Source: Eutreptiella sp. 'Long Island Sound 2002' (taxonomy: Eukaryota > Euglenozoa > Euglenophyceae > Eutreptiales > Eutreptiaceae). Taken from it: a DNA stretch of 64,000 nt. Below the pieces are notes generated by a model. That model saw only the letters and a list, made by a program, of their open reading frames with translations, ran no database searches and had not been told where the DNA came from. Numbering within the stretch: the first letter of the stretch is position 1; the number at the start of each line of letters is the position of its first letter. The position numbers and the translations under genes were made by a program. The stretch covers positions 1-64,000 of the forward strand of contig CAXIWF010000789.1 of NCBI GenBank assembly GCA_964036045.1, given 5' to 3'. Below, in pieces: positions 11,376 through 25,292 of this stretch.

Positions 11376-13927
11376 TTTCCAATATTTTTTCCAAAATTTT
11401 CCAATATTTTTTCCAATATTTTTTCAAAAATTTTCCAATATTTTTTTCCAAAATTTTGCAATATTTTTTTCAAAACTTTTCCAATATTTTTTTCAAAAAT
11501 TTTCCAATATTCTTTCCAAAATTTTCCAATATTTTTTCCAATATTTTTTCAAAAATTTTTTCCAAAATTTTTTCAAAAATTTTCCAAAATTTTTCAGAAA
11601 TTTTCCAATATTTTTTCCAAAATTTTCCAATATTTTTTCCAATATTTTTTCAAAAATTTTTTCCAAAATTTTTTCAAAAATTTTCCAAAATTTTTCAAAA
11701 ATTTTCCAATATTTTTTCCAAAATTTTCCAATATTTTTTCCAAAATTTTTTCAAAAATTTTCCAATATTTTTTTCAAAAATTTTCCAATATTTTTTTCAA
11801 AAATTTTCCAATATTTTTTTCAAAAATTTTCCAATATTTTTTCCAAGATTTTCCAATATTTTTTCCAAAATTTTGTCAAAAATTTTCCAATATTTTTTCC
11901 AAAATTTTCCAACATTTTTTTCAAAACTTTTCCAATATTTTTTTCAAAAATTTTCCAATATTTTTTCCAAAATTTTCCAATATTTTTTTCAAAACTTTTC
12001 CAATATTTTTTTCAAAAATTTTCCAATATTTTTTCCAAAATTTTCCAAAATTTTCCAATATTTTTTCGCATATTTTTCAAAAATTTTCCAATATTTTTTT
12101 CCAAAATTTTCCAATATTTTTTCCAATATTTTTTCAAAAATTTTCCAATATTTTTTTCAAAAATTTTCCAAAATTTCTTCAAAAATTTTCCAATATTTTT
12201 TCAAAAATTTTCCAATATTTTTTTTCCAAAATTTTGCAATATTTTTTTCAAAAATTTTCCAATATTTTTTTCAAAAATTTTCCAATATTTTTTTCAAAAA
12301 TTTTCCAATATTTTTTTCAAAAATTTTCCAATATTTTTTCCAAAATTTTTTCAAAAATTTTCCAATATTTTTTCCAAAATTTTCCAATATTTTTTCCATA
12401 ATTTTTCAATATTTTTTTCAAAAATTTTCCAATATTTTTTCCAAAAATTTTCCAATATTATTTCAAAAATTTTCCAATATTTTTTCCAAATTTTTTTCAA
12501 AAATTTTCCAACATTTTTTTCAAAAATTTTCCAATATTTTTTTCAAAAATTTTCCAATATTTTTTTCAAAAATTTTCCAATATTTTTTCCAAAATTTTTT
12601 CAAAAATTTTCCAATATTTTTTCCAAAATTTTCCAATATTTTTTCCAAAATTTTTTCAAAAATTTTCCAATCCTTTTTCAAAGATTTTCCAATATTTTTT
12701 CAAAAAATTTCCAATATTTTTTTCAAAAATTTTCCAATATTTTTTCCAAAATTTTTTCAAAAATTTTCCAATATTTTTTCCAAAATTTTCCAATATTTTT
12801 TCCAATATTTTTTCAAAAATTTTTTCCAAAATTTTTTCAAAAATTTTCCAAAATTTTTCAAAAATTTTCCAATATTTTTTCCAAAATTTTCCAATATTTT
12901 TTCCAATATTTTTTCAAAAATTTTTTCCAAAATTTTTTCAAAAATTTTCCAAAATTTTTCAAAAATTTTCCAATATTTTTTCCAAAATTTTCCAATATTT
13001 TTTTCCAAAATTTTTTTCAAAAATTTTCCAATATTTTTTTCAAAAATTTTCCAATATTTTTTTCAAAAATTTTCCAATATTTTTTTCAAAAATTTTCCAA
13101 TATTTTTTCCAAAATTTTCCAATATTTTTTCCAAAATTTTGTCAAAAATTTTCCAATATTTTTTCCAAAATTTTCCAACATTTTTTTCAAAACTTTTCCA
13201 ATATTTTTTTCAAAAATTTTCCAATATTTTTTCCAAAATTTTCCAATATTTTTTCAAAAATTTTCCAATATTTTTTCCAAAATTTTCCAAAATTTTTTCA
13301 AAAATTTTCCAATATTTTTTCCAAAATTTTCCAATATTTTTTCGAATATTTTTTCAAAAATTTTCCAATATTTTTTTCCAAAATTTTCCAATATTTTTTC
13401 CAATATTTTTTCAAAAATTTTCCAATATTTTTTTCAAAAATTTTCCAAAATTGCTTCAAAATTTTTCCAATATTTTTTCCAAAATTTTCCAATATTTTTT
13501 CCAATATTTTTTCAAAAATTTTCCAATATTTTTTTCCAAAATTTTGCAATATTTTTTTCAAAAATTTTCCAATATTTTTTTCAAAAATTTTCCAATATTT
13601 TTTACAAAAATTTTCCAATATTTTTTTCAAAAATTTTCCAATATTTTTTCCAAAATTTTTTCAAAAATTTTCCAATATTTTTTCCAAAATTTTCCAATAT
13701 TTTTTCCAAAATTTTTCCAATATTTTTTTCAAAAATTTTCCAATATTTTTTCCAAAAATTTTCCAATATTATTTCAAAAATTTTCCAATATTTTTTCCAA
13801 AATTTTCCAATATTTTTTCCAATATTTTTTCAAAAATTTTGCAACATTTTTTTCAAAGATTTTCCAATATTTTTTTCAAAAAATTTCCAATATTTTTTTC
13901 AAAAATTTTCCAATATTTTTTCCAAAA
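11376..13927 (+). repeat. 2,566-bp direct tandem duplication, copy 2
   Basis: Matching markers lie at 11,458, 11,512, 11,597, 11,847, 11,875, 12,068, 12,236 and 12,397. The differences I noticed are mostly one-base changes in T-run length: the offset moves to 2,565 near 12,667 and returns to 2,566 by 13,298. Similarity to copy 1 stops near 13,927. Confidence 0.88.
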
Positions 13928-14511
13928 TTTTTTCAAAAATTTTCCAATATTTTTTCCAAAATTTTCCAATATTTTTTCCAATATTTTTTCAAAAATTTTC
14001 CAATATTTTTTTCCAAAATTTTGCAATATTTTTTTCAAAACTTTTCCAATATTTTTTTCAAAAATTTTCCAATATTTTTTCCAAAATTTTCCAATATTTT
14101 TTCCAATATTTTTTCAAAAATTTTTTCCAATATTTTTTCAAAAATTTTTTCCAAAATTTTTTCAAAAATTTTCCAAAATTTTTCAAAAATTTTCCAATAT
14201 TTTTTCCAAAATTTTCCAATATTTTTTCCAAAATTTTTTCAAAAATTTTCCAATATTTTTTTCAAAAATTTTCCAATATTTTTTTCAAAAATTTTCCAAT
14301 ATTTTTTTCAAAAATTTTCCAATATTTTTTCCAAAATTTTCCAATATTTCTTCCAAAATTTTGTCAAAAATTTTCCAATATTTTTTCCAAAACTTTTCCA
14401 ATATTTTTTCTCAAAATTTTTTCCAAAATTTTTTCAAAAATTTCCCAAAATTTTTTCAAAAATTTTCCAATATTTTTTCCAAAATTTTCCAATATTTTTT
14501 TGAATATTTTT
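13535..14511 (+). repeat. Segmental duplication D, copy 2
   Basis: The markers of copy 1 recur at 13,546, 13,604, 13,841 and 14,410. The left 400 bp also belongs to the second copy of the 2,566-bp tandem duplication, so this stretch is a mosaic of two duplication histories. Confidence 0.75.
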
Positions 14512-17500
14512 TCAAAAATTTTCCAATATTTTTTTCCAAAATTTTCTAATATTTTTTCCAATATTTTTTCAAAAATTTTCCAATATTTTTTTCAAAAATT
14601 TTCCAAAATTTCTTCAAAAATTTTCCAATATTTTTTCCAAAATTTTCCAATATTTTTTCCAATATTTTTTCAAAAATTTTCCAATATTTTTTTCCAAAAT
14701 TTTGCAATATTTTGTCAAAAATTTTCCAATATTTTTTTCAAAAATTTTCCAATATTTTTTTCAAAAATTTTCCAATATTTTTTTCAAAAATTTTCCAATA
14801 TTTTTTCCAAAATTTTTTCAAAAATTTTCCAATATTTTTTCCAAAATTTTTCAATATTTTTTCCAAAATTTTTTCAATATTTTTTTCAAAAATTTTCCAA
14901 TATGTTTTCCAAAAATTTTCCAATATTATTTCAAAAATTTTCCAATATTTTTTCCAAATTTTTTTCAAAAATTTTCCAATATTTTTTCAAAAATTTTCCA
15001 ATATTTTTTCCAAATTTTTTTCAAAAATTTTCCAACATTTTTTTCAAAAATTTTCCAATATTTTTTTCAAAAATTTTCCAATATTTTTTTCAAAAATTTT
15101 CCAATATTTTTTCCAAAATTTTTTCAAAAATTTTTTCCAAAATTTTCCAATATTTTTTCCAATATTTTTTCCAAAAAATTCCAATATTTTTTCCAATATT
15201 TTTTCAAAAATTTTCCAACATTTTTTCCAAAATTTTCCAATATTTTTTCCAATATTTTTTCAAAAATTTTCCAATATTTTTTTCGAAAATTTTCCAATAT
15301 TTTTTTCAAAAATTTTCCAACATTTTTTCCAAAATTTTCCAATATTTTTTCGAATATTTTTTCAAAAATTTTTTCCAAAATTTTTTCAAAAATTTCCCAA
15401 AATTTTTTCAAAAATTTTCCAATATTTTTGCCAAAATTTTCCAATATTTTTTCCAATATTTTTTCAAAAATTTTCCAATATTTTTTCCAAAAATTTCCGA
15501 TATTTTTTCCAATATTTTTTCAAAAATTTTCCAATATTTTTTTCAAAAATTTTCCACTATTTTTTTCAAAAGTTTTCCAATATTTTTTCCAAAATTTTCC
15601 AATATTTTTTCCAAAATTTTTTCAAAAATTTTCCAATATTTTTTCCAAAATTTTTTCAAAAATTTTCCAATATTTTTTCCCAAATTTTCCAATATCTTTT
15701 CCAAAATGTTTTCCAAAAATTTTCCAATATTTTTTTCAAAAATTTTCCAATATTTTCCAAATTTTTTCAAAAATTTTCCAATATTTTTCCCAAAATTTTC
15801 CAATATTTTTTCCAATATTTTTTCAAAAATTTTCCAATATTTTTTTCAAAAATTTTCCAATATTTTTTCCAAAATTTTCCAATATTTTTTCCAATATTTT
15901 TTCAAAAAATTTTTCCAAAATTTTTTCAAAAATTTTCCAATATTTTTTCCAAAATTTTCCAATATTTTTTCCAATATTTTTTCAAAAATTTTCCAATATT
16001 TTTTCCAAAAATTTCCAATATTTTTTCCAATATTTGTTCAAAAATTTTCCAATATTTTTTTCAAGAATTTTCCAAAATTTCTTCAAAAATTTTCCAATAT
16101 TTTTTCCAAAATTTTCCAATATTTTTTCCAATATTTTTTCAAAATTTTCCAATATTTTTTTCCAAAATTTTGCAATATTTTTTTCAAAACTTTTCCAATA
16201 TTTTTTCCAAAATTTTCCAATATTTTTTTCAAAAATTTTCCAATATTTTTTTCAAAAATTTTCCAACATTTTTTCCAAAATTTTCCAATATTTTTTCCAA
16301 TATTTTTTCAAAAATTTTTTCCAAAATTTTTTCAAAAATTTCCCAAAATTTTTTCAAAAATTTTCCAATATTTTTGCCAAAATTTTCCAATATTTTTTCC
16401 AATATTTTTTCAAAAATTTTCCAATATTTTTTCCAAAAAATTCCAATATTTTTTCCAATATTTTTTCAAAAATTTTCCAACATTTTTTCCAAAATTTTCC
16501 AATATTTTTTCCAATATTTTTTCAAAAATTTTCCAATATTTTTTTCAAAAATTTTCCAATATTTTTTTCAAAAATTTTCCAACATTTTTTCCAAAATTTT
16601 GCAATATTTTTTCGAATATTTTTTCAAAAATTTTTTCCAAAATTTTTTCAAAAATTTCCCAAAATTTTTTCAAAAATTTTCCAATATTTTTGCCAAAATT
16701 TTCCAATATTTTTTCCAATATTTTTTCAAAAATTTTCCAATATTTTTTCCAAAAATTTCCAATATTTTTTCCAATATTTTTTCAAAAATTTTCCAATATT
16801 TTTTTCAAAAATTTTCCAAAATTTCTTCAAAAATTTTCCAATATTTTTTCCAAAATTTTCCAATATTTTTTCCAATATTTTTTCAAAAATTTTCCAATAT
16901 TTTTTTCCAAAATTTTGCAATATTTTTTTCAAAAATTTTCCACTATTTTTTTCAAAAGTTTTCCAATATTTTTTCCAAAATTTTCCAATATTTTTTCCAA
17001 AATTTTTTCAAAAATTTTCCAATATTTTTTTCAAAAATTTTCCAATATTTTTTTCAAAAATTTTCCAATATTTTTTTCAAAAATTTTCTAATATTTTTTC
17101 AAAAATTTTCCAATATTTTTTCCAAAATTTTTTCAAAAATTTTCCAATATTTTTTCCCAAATTTTCCAATATTTTTTCCAATATTTTTTCAAAAATTTTC
17201 CAATATTTTTTTCAAAAATTTTCCAATATTTTTTCCAAAATTTTCCAATATTTTTTCCAATATTTTTTCAAAAAATTTTTCCAAAATTTTTTCAAAAATT
17301 TCCCAAAATTTTTTCAAAAATTTTCCAATATTTTTTCCAAAATTTTCCAATATTTTTTCCAATATTTTTTCAAAAATTTTCCAATATTTTTTCCAAAAAT
17401 TTCCAATATTTTTTCCAATATTTTTTCAAAAATTTTCCAATATTTTTTTCAAAAATTTTCCAAAATTTCTTCAAAAATTTTCCAATATTTTTTCCAAAAT

Positions 17501-17724
17501 TTTCCAATATTTTTTCCAATATTTTTTCAAAAATTTTCCAATATTTTTTTCCAAAATTTTGCAATATTTTTTTCAAAACTTTTCCAATATTTTTTTCAAA
17601 AATTTTCCAATATTTTTTCCAAAATTTTCCAATATTTTTTCCAATATTTTTTCAAAAATTTTTTCCAAAATTTTTTCAAAAATTTTCCAAAATTTTTCAA
17701 AAATTTTCCAATATTTTTTCCAAA

Positions 17725-19241
17725 ATTTTCCAATATTTTTTCCAAATTTTTTTCAAAAATTTTCCAACATTTTTTTCAAAAATTTTCCAATATTTTTTTC
17801 AAAAATTTTCCAATATTTTTTTCAAAAATTTTCCAATATTTTTTCCAAAATTTTTTCAAAAATTTTCCAATATTTTTTCCAAAATTTTCCAATATTTTTT
17901 TCCAAAATTTTTTCAAAAATTTTCCAATCCTTTTTCAAAGATTTTCCAATATTTTTTTCAAAAATTTTCCAATATTTTTTCCAAAATTTTTTCAAAAATT
18001 TTCCAATATTTTTTCCAAAATTTTCCAATATTTTTTCCAAAATTTTTTCAAAAATTTTCAAATATTTTTTCCAATATTTTTTCAAAAATTTTTTCAAAAT
18101 TTTGTCAAAAATTTCCCAAAATTTTTTCAAAAATTTTCCATAATTTTTTCCAAATTTTCCAATATTTTTTCCAATATTTTTTCAAAAATTTTCCAATATT
18201 TTTTTCAAAAATTTTCCAATATTTTTTTCAAAAATTTTCCAACATTTTTTCCAAAATTTTCCAATATTTTTTGCAATATTTTTTCAAAAATTTTCCAATA
18301 TTTTTTTCAAAAATTTTCCAATATTTTTTTCAAAAATTTTCCAACATTTTTTCCAAAATTTTCCAATATTTTTTCGAATATTTTTTCAAAAATTTTTTCC
18401 AAAATTTTTTCAAAAATTTCCCAAAATTCTTTCAAAAATTTTCCAATATTTTTGCCAAAATTTTCCAATATTTTTTCCAATATTTTTTCAAAAATTTTCC
18501 AATATTTTTTCCAAAAATTTCCAATATTTTTTCCAATATTTTTTCAAAAATTTTCCAATATTTTTTTCAAAAATTTTCCAAAATTTCTTCAAAAATTTTC
18601 CAATATTTTTTCCAAAATTTTCCAATATTTTTTCCAATATTTTTTCAAAAATTTTCCAATATTTTTTTCCAAAATTTTGCAATATTTTTTTCCAAAATTT
18701 TCCACTATTTTTTTCAAAAGTTTTCCAATATTTTTTCCAAAATTTTCCAATATTTTTTCCAAAATTTTTTCAAAAATTTTCCAATATTTTTTTCAAAAAT
18801 TTTCCAATATTTTTTTCAAAAATTTTCCAATATTTTTTTCAAAAAGGTTCTAATATTTTTTCAAAAATTTTCCAATATTTTTTCCAAAATTTTTTCAAAA
18901 ATTTTCCAATATTTTTTCCAAAATTTTTTCCAAAAATTTTCCAATATTTTTTTCAAAAATTTTCCAATATTTTTTTCAAAAATTTTCCAATATTTTTCCC
19001 AAAATTTTCCAATATTTTTTCCAATATTTTTTCAAAAATTTTCCAATATTTTTTTCAAAAATTTTCCAATATTTTTTTCAAAAATTTTCCAATATTTTTT
19101 CCAAAATTTTCCAATATTTTTTCCAATATTTTTTCAAAAAATTTTTCCAAAATTTTTTCAAAAATTTCCCAAAATTTTTTCAAAAATTTTCCAATATTTT
19201 TTCCAAAATTTTCCAATATTTTTTCCAATATTTTTTCAAAA
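17725..19241 (+). repeat. About 1,516-bp direct tandem duplication, copy 1
   Basis: Markers shared with copy 2 are TTTCCAAATTTTTTT (17,742), CCAATCC (17,924), TTTTCCATAATT (C at 18,139), the unusual AAAAGGTTCTAATATT (GG at 18,846) and TTTCCCAAAATT (18,998). Offsets are 1,516-1,517. GGTTC is one of the few GG-containing variants in the left array, which makes the match specific. Confidence 0.9.
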
Positions 19242-20765
19242 ATTTTCCAATATTTTTTCCAAATTTTTTTCAAAAATTTTCCAACATTTTTTTCAAAAAT
19301 TTTCCAATATTTTTTTCAAAAATTTTCCAATATTTTTTTCAAAAATTTTCCAATATTTTTTCCAAAATTTTTTCAAAAATTTTCCAATATTTTTTCCAAA
19401 ATTTTCCAATATTTTTTTCCAAAATTTTTTCAAAAATTTTCCAATCCTTTTTCAAAGATTTTCCAATATTTTTTTCAAAAATTTTCCAATATTTTTTCCA
19501 AAATTTTTTCAAAAATTTTCCAATATTTTTTCCAAAATTTTCCAATATTTTTTCCAAAATTTTTTCAAAAATTTTCAAATATTTTTTCCAATATTTTTTC
19601 AAAAATTTTTTCAAAATTTTGTCAAAAATTTCCCAAAATTTTTTCAAAAATTTTCCATAATTTTTTCCAAATTTTCCAATATTTTTTCCAAATTTTCCAA
19701 TATTTTTTCCAATATTTTTTTCAAAAATTTTCCAATATTTTTTTCAAAAATTTTCCAACATTTTTTCCAAAATTTTCCAATATTTTTTGCAATATTTTTT
19801 CAAAAATTTTCCAATATTTTTTTCAAAAATTTTCCAATATTTTTTTCAAAAATTTTCCAACATTTTTTCCAAAATTTTCCAATATTTTTTCGAATATTTT
19901 TTCAAAAATTTTTTCCAAAATTTTTTCAAAAATTTCCCAAAATTCTTTCAAAAATTTTCCAATATTTTTGCCAAAATTTTCCAATATTTTTTCCAATATT
20001 TTTTCAAAAATTTTCCAATATTTTTTCCAAAAATTTCCAATATTTTTTCCAATATTTTTTCAAAAATTTTCCAATATTTTTTTCAAAAATTTTCCAAAAT
20101 TTCTTCAAAAATTTTCCAATATTTTTTCCAAAATTTTCCAATATTTTTTCCAATATTTTTTCAAAAATTTTCCAATATTTTTTTCCAAAATTTTGCAATA
20201 TTTTTTTCCAAAATTTTCCACTATTTTTTTCAAAAGTTTTCCAATATTTTTTCCAAAATTTTCCAATATTTTTTCCAAAATTTTTTCAAAAATTTTCCAA
20301 TATTTTTTTCAAAAATTTTCCAATATTTTTTTCAAAAATTTTCCAATATTTTTTTCGAAAAGGTTCTAATATTTTTTCAAAAATTTTCCAATATTTTTTC
20401 CAAAATTTTTTCAAAAATTTTCCAATATTTTTTCCAAAATTTTTTCCAAAAATTTTCCAATATTTTTTTCAAAAATTTTCCAATATTTTTTTCAAAAATT
20501 TTCCAATATTTTTCCCAAAATTTTCCAATATTTTTTCCAATATTTTTTCAAAAATTTTCCAATATTTTTTTCAAAAATTTTCCAATATTTTTTTCAAAAA
20601 TTTTCCAATATTTTTTCCAAAATTTTCCAATATTTTTTCCAATATTTTTTCAAAAAATTTTTCCAAAATTTTTTCAAAAATTTCCCAAAATTTTTTCAAA
20701 AATTTTCCAATATTTTTTCCAAAATTTTCCAATATTTTTTCCAATATTTTTTCAAAAATTTTCCA
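19242..20765 (+). repeat. About 1,516-bp direct tandem duplication, copy 2
   Basis: Matching markers lie at 19,259, 19,441, 19,656, 20,362 and 20,514. Near 19,670-19,740 a short extra unit is balanced by loss of another unit, changing the offset by only one base. Similarity ends about 20,766, where AATGTTTTTTCCGAAATT begins. Confidence 0.88.
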
Positions 20766-22344
20766 ATGTTTTTTCCGAAATTTTCCAATATTTTTTCCAA
20801 TATTTTTTCAAATATTTTCCAATATTTTTTTCAAAAATTTTCCAAAATTTCTTCAAAAATTTTCCAATATTTTTTCCAAAATTTTCCAATATTTTTTCCA
20901 ATATTTTTTCAAAAATTTTCCAATATTTTTTTCCAAAATTTTGCAATATTTTTTTCAAAAATTTTCCAATATTTTTTTCAAAAATTTTCCAATATTTTTT
21001 CCAAAATTTTCGAATATTTTTTCCAATATTTTTTCAAAAATTTTCCAATATTTTTTTCAAGGATTTTCGAATATTTTTTTCAAAAATTTTCCAATATTTT
21101 TTTCAAAAATTTTGCAATATTTTTTCAAAAATTTTTCCAATATTTTTTCCAAAATTTTTTCAACATTTTTCCAATATTTTTTCCAAAATTTTGCAATATT
21201 TTTTCCAAAATTTTTTCAGAAATTTTCCAATATTTTTTTCAAAAATTTTCCATTTTTTTTTTCAAAAATTTTCCAATATTTTTTTCAAAAATTTTCCAAT
21301 ATTTTTTTCCAAAATTTTTTCAAAAATTTTCCAATATTTTTTCCAAAATTTTTTCAAAAATTTTCCAATATTTTTTTCAAAATTTTTTCAAAAATTTTCC
21401 AAAATTTTTTCAAAAATTTTCCAATATTTTTTCAAAAATTTTTCAAAAATTTTCCAATATTTTTTTCAAAAATTTTGCAATATTCTTTTCAAAAATTTTC
21501 CAATATTTTTTCCAAAATTTTTTCAAAAATTTTCCAATATTTTTTTCCAAAATTTTTTCAAAAATTTTCCAATATTTTTTTCAAAATTTTTTCAAAAATT
21601 TTCCAATTTTTTTTCAAAAATTTTCCAATATTTTTTTCAAAAATTTTCCAATATTTTTTCCAAAATTTTTTCAAAAATTTTCCAATACTTTTTCCAAAAT
21701 TTTCCAATATTTTTTCCAAATTTTTTTCAAAAATTTTTCAATATTTTTTTCAAAAATTTTCCAATATTTTTTTCAAAAATTTTCCAATATTTTTTTCAAA
21801 AATTTTCCAATATTTTTTCCAAAATTTTCCAATATTTTTTCCAATAATTTTTTCAAAAATTTCCCAAAATTTTTTCAAAAATTTTCCAATATTTTTTCCA
21901 AAATTTTCCAATATTTGTTCCAATATTTTTTCAAAAATTTTCCAATATTTTTTTCAAAAATTTTCCAATATTTTTTTCAAAAATTTTCCAATATTTTTTC
22001 CAAAATTTTCCAATATTTTTTCCAATATTTTTTCAAAAATTTTCCAATATTTTTTTCAAAAATTTTCCAAAATTTCTTCAAAAATTTTCCAATATTTTTT
22101 CCAAAATTTTCCAATATTTTTTCCAATATTTTTTCAAAAATTTTCCAATATTTTTTTCCAAAATTTTGCAATTTTTTTTTCAAAAATTTTCCAATATTTT
22201 TTTCAAAAATTTTCCAATATTTTTTCCAAAATTTTCCAATATTTTTTCCAATATTTTTTCAAAAATTTTCCAATATTTTTTTCCAAAATTTTGCAATTTT
22301 TTTTTCAAAAATTTTCCAATATTTTTTTCAAAAATTTTCCAATA

Positions 22345-23692
22345 TTTTTTCCAAAATTTTCCAATATTTTTTCCAATATTTTTTCAAAAAATTTTTCCAA
22401 AATTTTTTCAAAAATTTTCCGAAATTTTTCCAAAAATTTTCCAATATTTTTTCCAAAATTTTCCAATATTTTTTCCAATATTTTTTCAAAAAGTTTCCAA
22501 TATTTTTTCCGAAATTTTCCAATATTTTTTCCAATATTTTTTCAAATATTTTCCAATATTTTTTTCAAAAATTTTCCAAAATTTCTTCAAAAATTTTCCA
22601 ATATTTTTTCCAAAATTTTCCAATATTTTTTCCAATATTTTTTCAAAAATTTTCCAATATTTTTTTCCAAAATTTTGCAATATTTTTTTCAAAAATTTTC
22701 CAATATTTTTTTCAAAAATTTTCCAATATTTTTTCCAAAATTTTCCAATATTTTTTCCAATATTTTTTCAAAATTTTTCCAATATTTTTTTCAAGGATTT
22801 TCGAATATTTTTTTCAAAAATTTTCCAATATTTTTTTCAAAAATTTTGCAATATTTTTTCAAAAATTTTCCAATATTTTTTCCAAAATTTTTTCAACAAT
22901 TTTCCAATATTTTTTCCAAAATTTTGCAATATTTTTTCCAAAATTTTTTCAGAAATTTTCCAATATTTTTTTCAAAAATTTTCCATTTTTTTTTTCAAAA
23001 ATTTTCCAATATTTTTTTCAAAAATTTTCCAATATTTTTTCCAAAATTTTTTCAAAAATTTTCCAATATTTTTTTCAAAATTTTTTCAAAAATTTTCCAA
23101 AATTTTTTCAAAAATTTTCCAATATTTTTTTCAAAAATTTTTCAAAAATTTTCCAATATTTTTTTCAAAAATTTTCCAATATTCTTTTCAAAAATTTTCC
23201 AATATTTTTTCCAAAATTTTTTCAAAAATTTTCCAATATTTTTTCCAAAATTTTTTCAAAAATTTTCCAATATTTTTTTCAAAATTTTTTCAAAAATTTT
23301 CCAATATTTTTTTCAAAAATTTTCCAATATTTTTTTCAAAAATTTTCCAATATTTTTTCCAAAATTTTTTCAAAAATTTTCCAATACTTTTTCCAAAATT
23401 TTCCAATATTTTTTCCAAAATTTTTTCAAAAATTTTCCAATATTTTTTCCAAAATTTTTTCAAAAATTTTCCAATATTTTTTTCAAAATTTTTTCAAAAA
23501 TTTTCCAATATTTTTTTCAAAAATTTTCCAATATTTTTTTCAAAAATTTTCCAATATTTTTTTCAAAAATTTTCCAATATTTTTTCCAAAATTTTCCAAT
23601 ATTTTTTCCAATAATTTTTTCAAAAATTTCCCAAAATTTTTTCAAAAATTTTCCAATATTTTTTCCAAAATTTTCCAATATTTGTTCCAATA
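22345..23692 (+). repeat. About 1,348-bp direct tandem duplication, copy 1
   Basis: Markers shared with the next copy are TTCCGAAATTTTTCC (G at 22,421), CAAGGATT (22,795), TTCCATTTTTTTTTTC (22,983), TATTCTTTTC (C at 23,184), CCAATAATTTTTTC (23,611) and TATTTGTTCC (G at 23,684). The offset is 1,348 at the left, 1,382 in the middle and 1,314 at the right, in steps of 34 and 68 bp. These equal one and two units of the 34-bp class. Confidence 0.85.
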
Positions 23693-25010
23693 TTTTTTCC
23701 AAAATTTTCCAATATTTTTTCCAATATTTTTTCAAAAAATTTTTCCAAAATTTTTTCAAAAATTTTCCGAAATTTTTCCAAAAATTTTCCAATATTTTTT
23801 CCAAAATTTTCCAATATTTTTTCCAATATTTTTTCAAAAAGTTTCCAATATTTTTTCCGAAATTTTCCAATATTTTTTCCAATATTTTTTCAAATATTTT
23901 CCAATATTTTGTTCAAAAATTTTCCAAAATTTCTTCAAAAATTTTCCAATATTTTTTCCAAAATTTTCCAATATTTTTTCCAATATTTTTTCAAAAATTT
24001 TCCAATATTTTTTTCCAAAATTTTGCAATATTTTTTTCAAAAATTTTCCAATATTTTTTTCAAAAATTTTCCAATATTTTTTCCAAAATTTTCCAATATT
24101 TTTTCCAATATTTTTTCAAAAATTTTCCAATATTTTTTTCAAGGATTTTCGAATATTTTTTTCAAAAATTTTCCAATATTTTTTTCAAAAATTTTGCAAT
24201 ATTTTTTCAAAAATTTTCCAATATTTTTTCCAAAATTTTTTCAACAATTTTCCAATATTTTTTCCAAAATTTTGCAATATTTTTTCCAAAATTTTTTCAG
24301 AAATTTTCCAATATTTTTTTCAAAAATTTTCCATTTTTTTTTTCAAAAATTTTCCAATATTTTTTTCAAAAATTTTCCAATATTTTTTCCAAAATTTTTT
24401 CAAAAATTTTCCAATATTTTTTCCAAAATTTTTTCAAAAATTTTCCAATATTTTTTTCAAAATTTTTTCAAAAATTTTCCAAAATTTTTTCAAAAATTTT
24501 CCAATATTTTTTTCAAAAATTTTTCAAAAATTTTCCAATATTTTTTTCAAAAATTTTCCAATATTCTTTTCAAAAATTTTCCAATATTTTTTCCAAAATT
24601 TTTTCAAAAATTTTCCAATATTTTTTCCAAAATTTTTTCAAAAATTTTCCAATATTTTTTTCAAAATTTTTTCAAAAATTTTGCAATATTTTTTTCAAAA
24701 ATTTTCCAATATTTTTTTCAAAAATTTTCCAATATTTTTTCCAAAATTTTTTCAAAAATTTTCCAATACTTTTTCCAAAATTTTCCAATATTTTTTCCAA
24801 ATTTTTTTCAAAAATTTTCCAATATTTTTTTCAAAAATTTTCCAATATTTTTTTCAAAAATTTTCCAATATTTTTTTCAAAAATTTTCCAATATTTTTTC
24901 CAAAATTTTGCAATATTTTTTCCAATAATTTTTTCAAAAATTTCCCAAAATTTTTTCAAAAATTTTCCAATATTTTTTCCAAAATTTTCCAATATTTGTT
25001 CCAATATTTT
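23693..25010 (+). repeat. About 1,348-bp direct tandem duplication, copy 2
   Basis: The markers recur at 23,769, 24,143, 24,331, 24,566, 24,925 and 24,998. The copy starts where copy 1 ends, so the arrangement is directly adjacent. Confidence 0.85.
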
Positions 25011-25292
25011 TTCAAAAATTTTCCAATATTTTTTTCAAAAATTTCCCAAAATTTTTTCAAACATTTTCCAATATTTTTTCCAAAATTTTCCAATATTTTT
25101 TCCAATATTTTTTCAAAAATTTTCCAATATTTTTTTCAAAAATTTTCCAAAATTTCTTCAAAAATTTTCCAATATTTTTTCCAAAATTTTCCAATATTTT
25201 TTCCAATATTTTTTCAAAAATTTTCCAATATTTTTTTCCAAAATTTTGCAATTTTTTTTTCAAAAATTTTCCAATATTTTTTTCAAAAATTT

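Noticed and set aside
1525-17091. Open frame of 5,188 codons on the + strand as a giant repetitive protein gene
   Set aside because: Other + frames are open over the same bases, the repeat unit is not a multiple of three, the start codon is not ATG, and there is no promoter, splice signal or non-repetitive domain.
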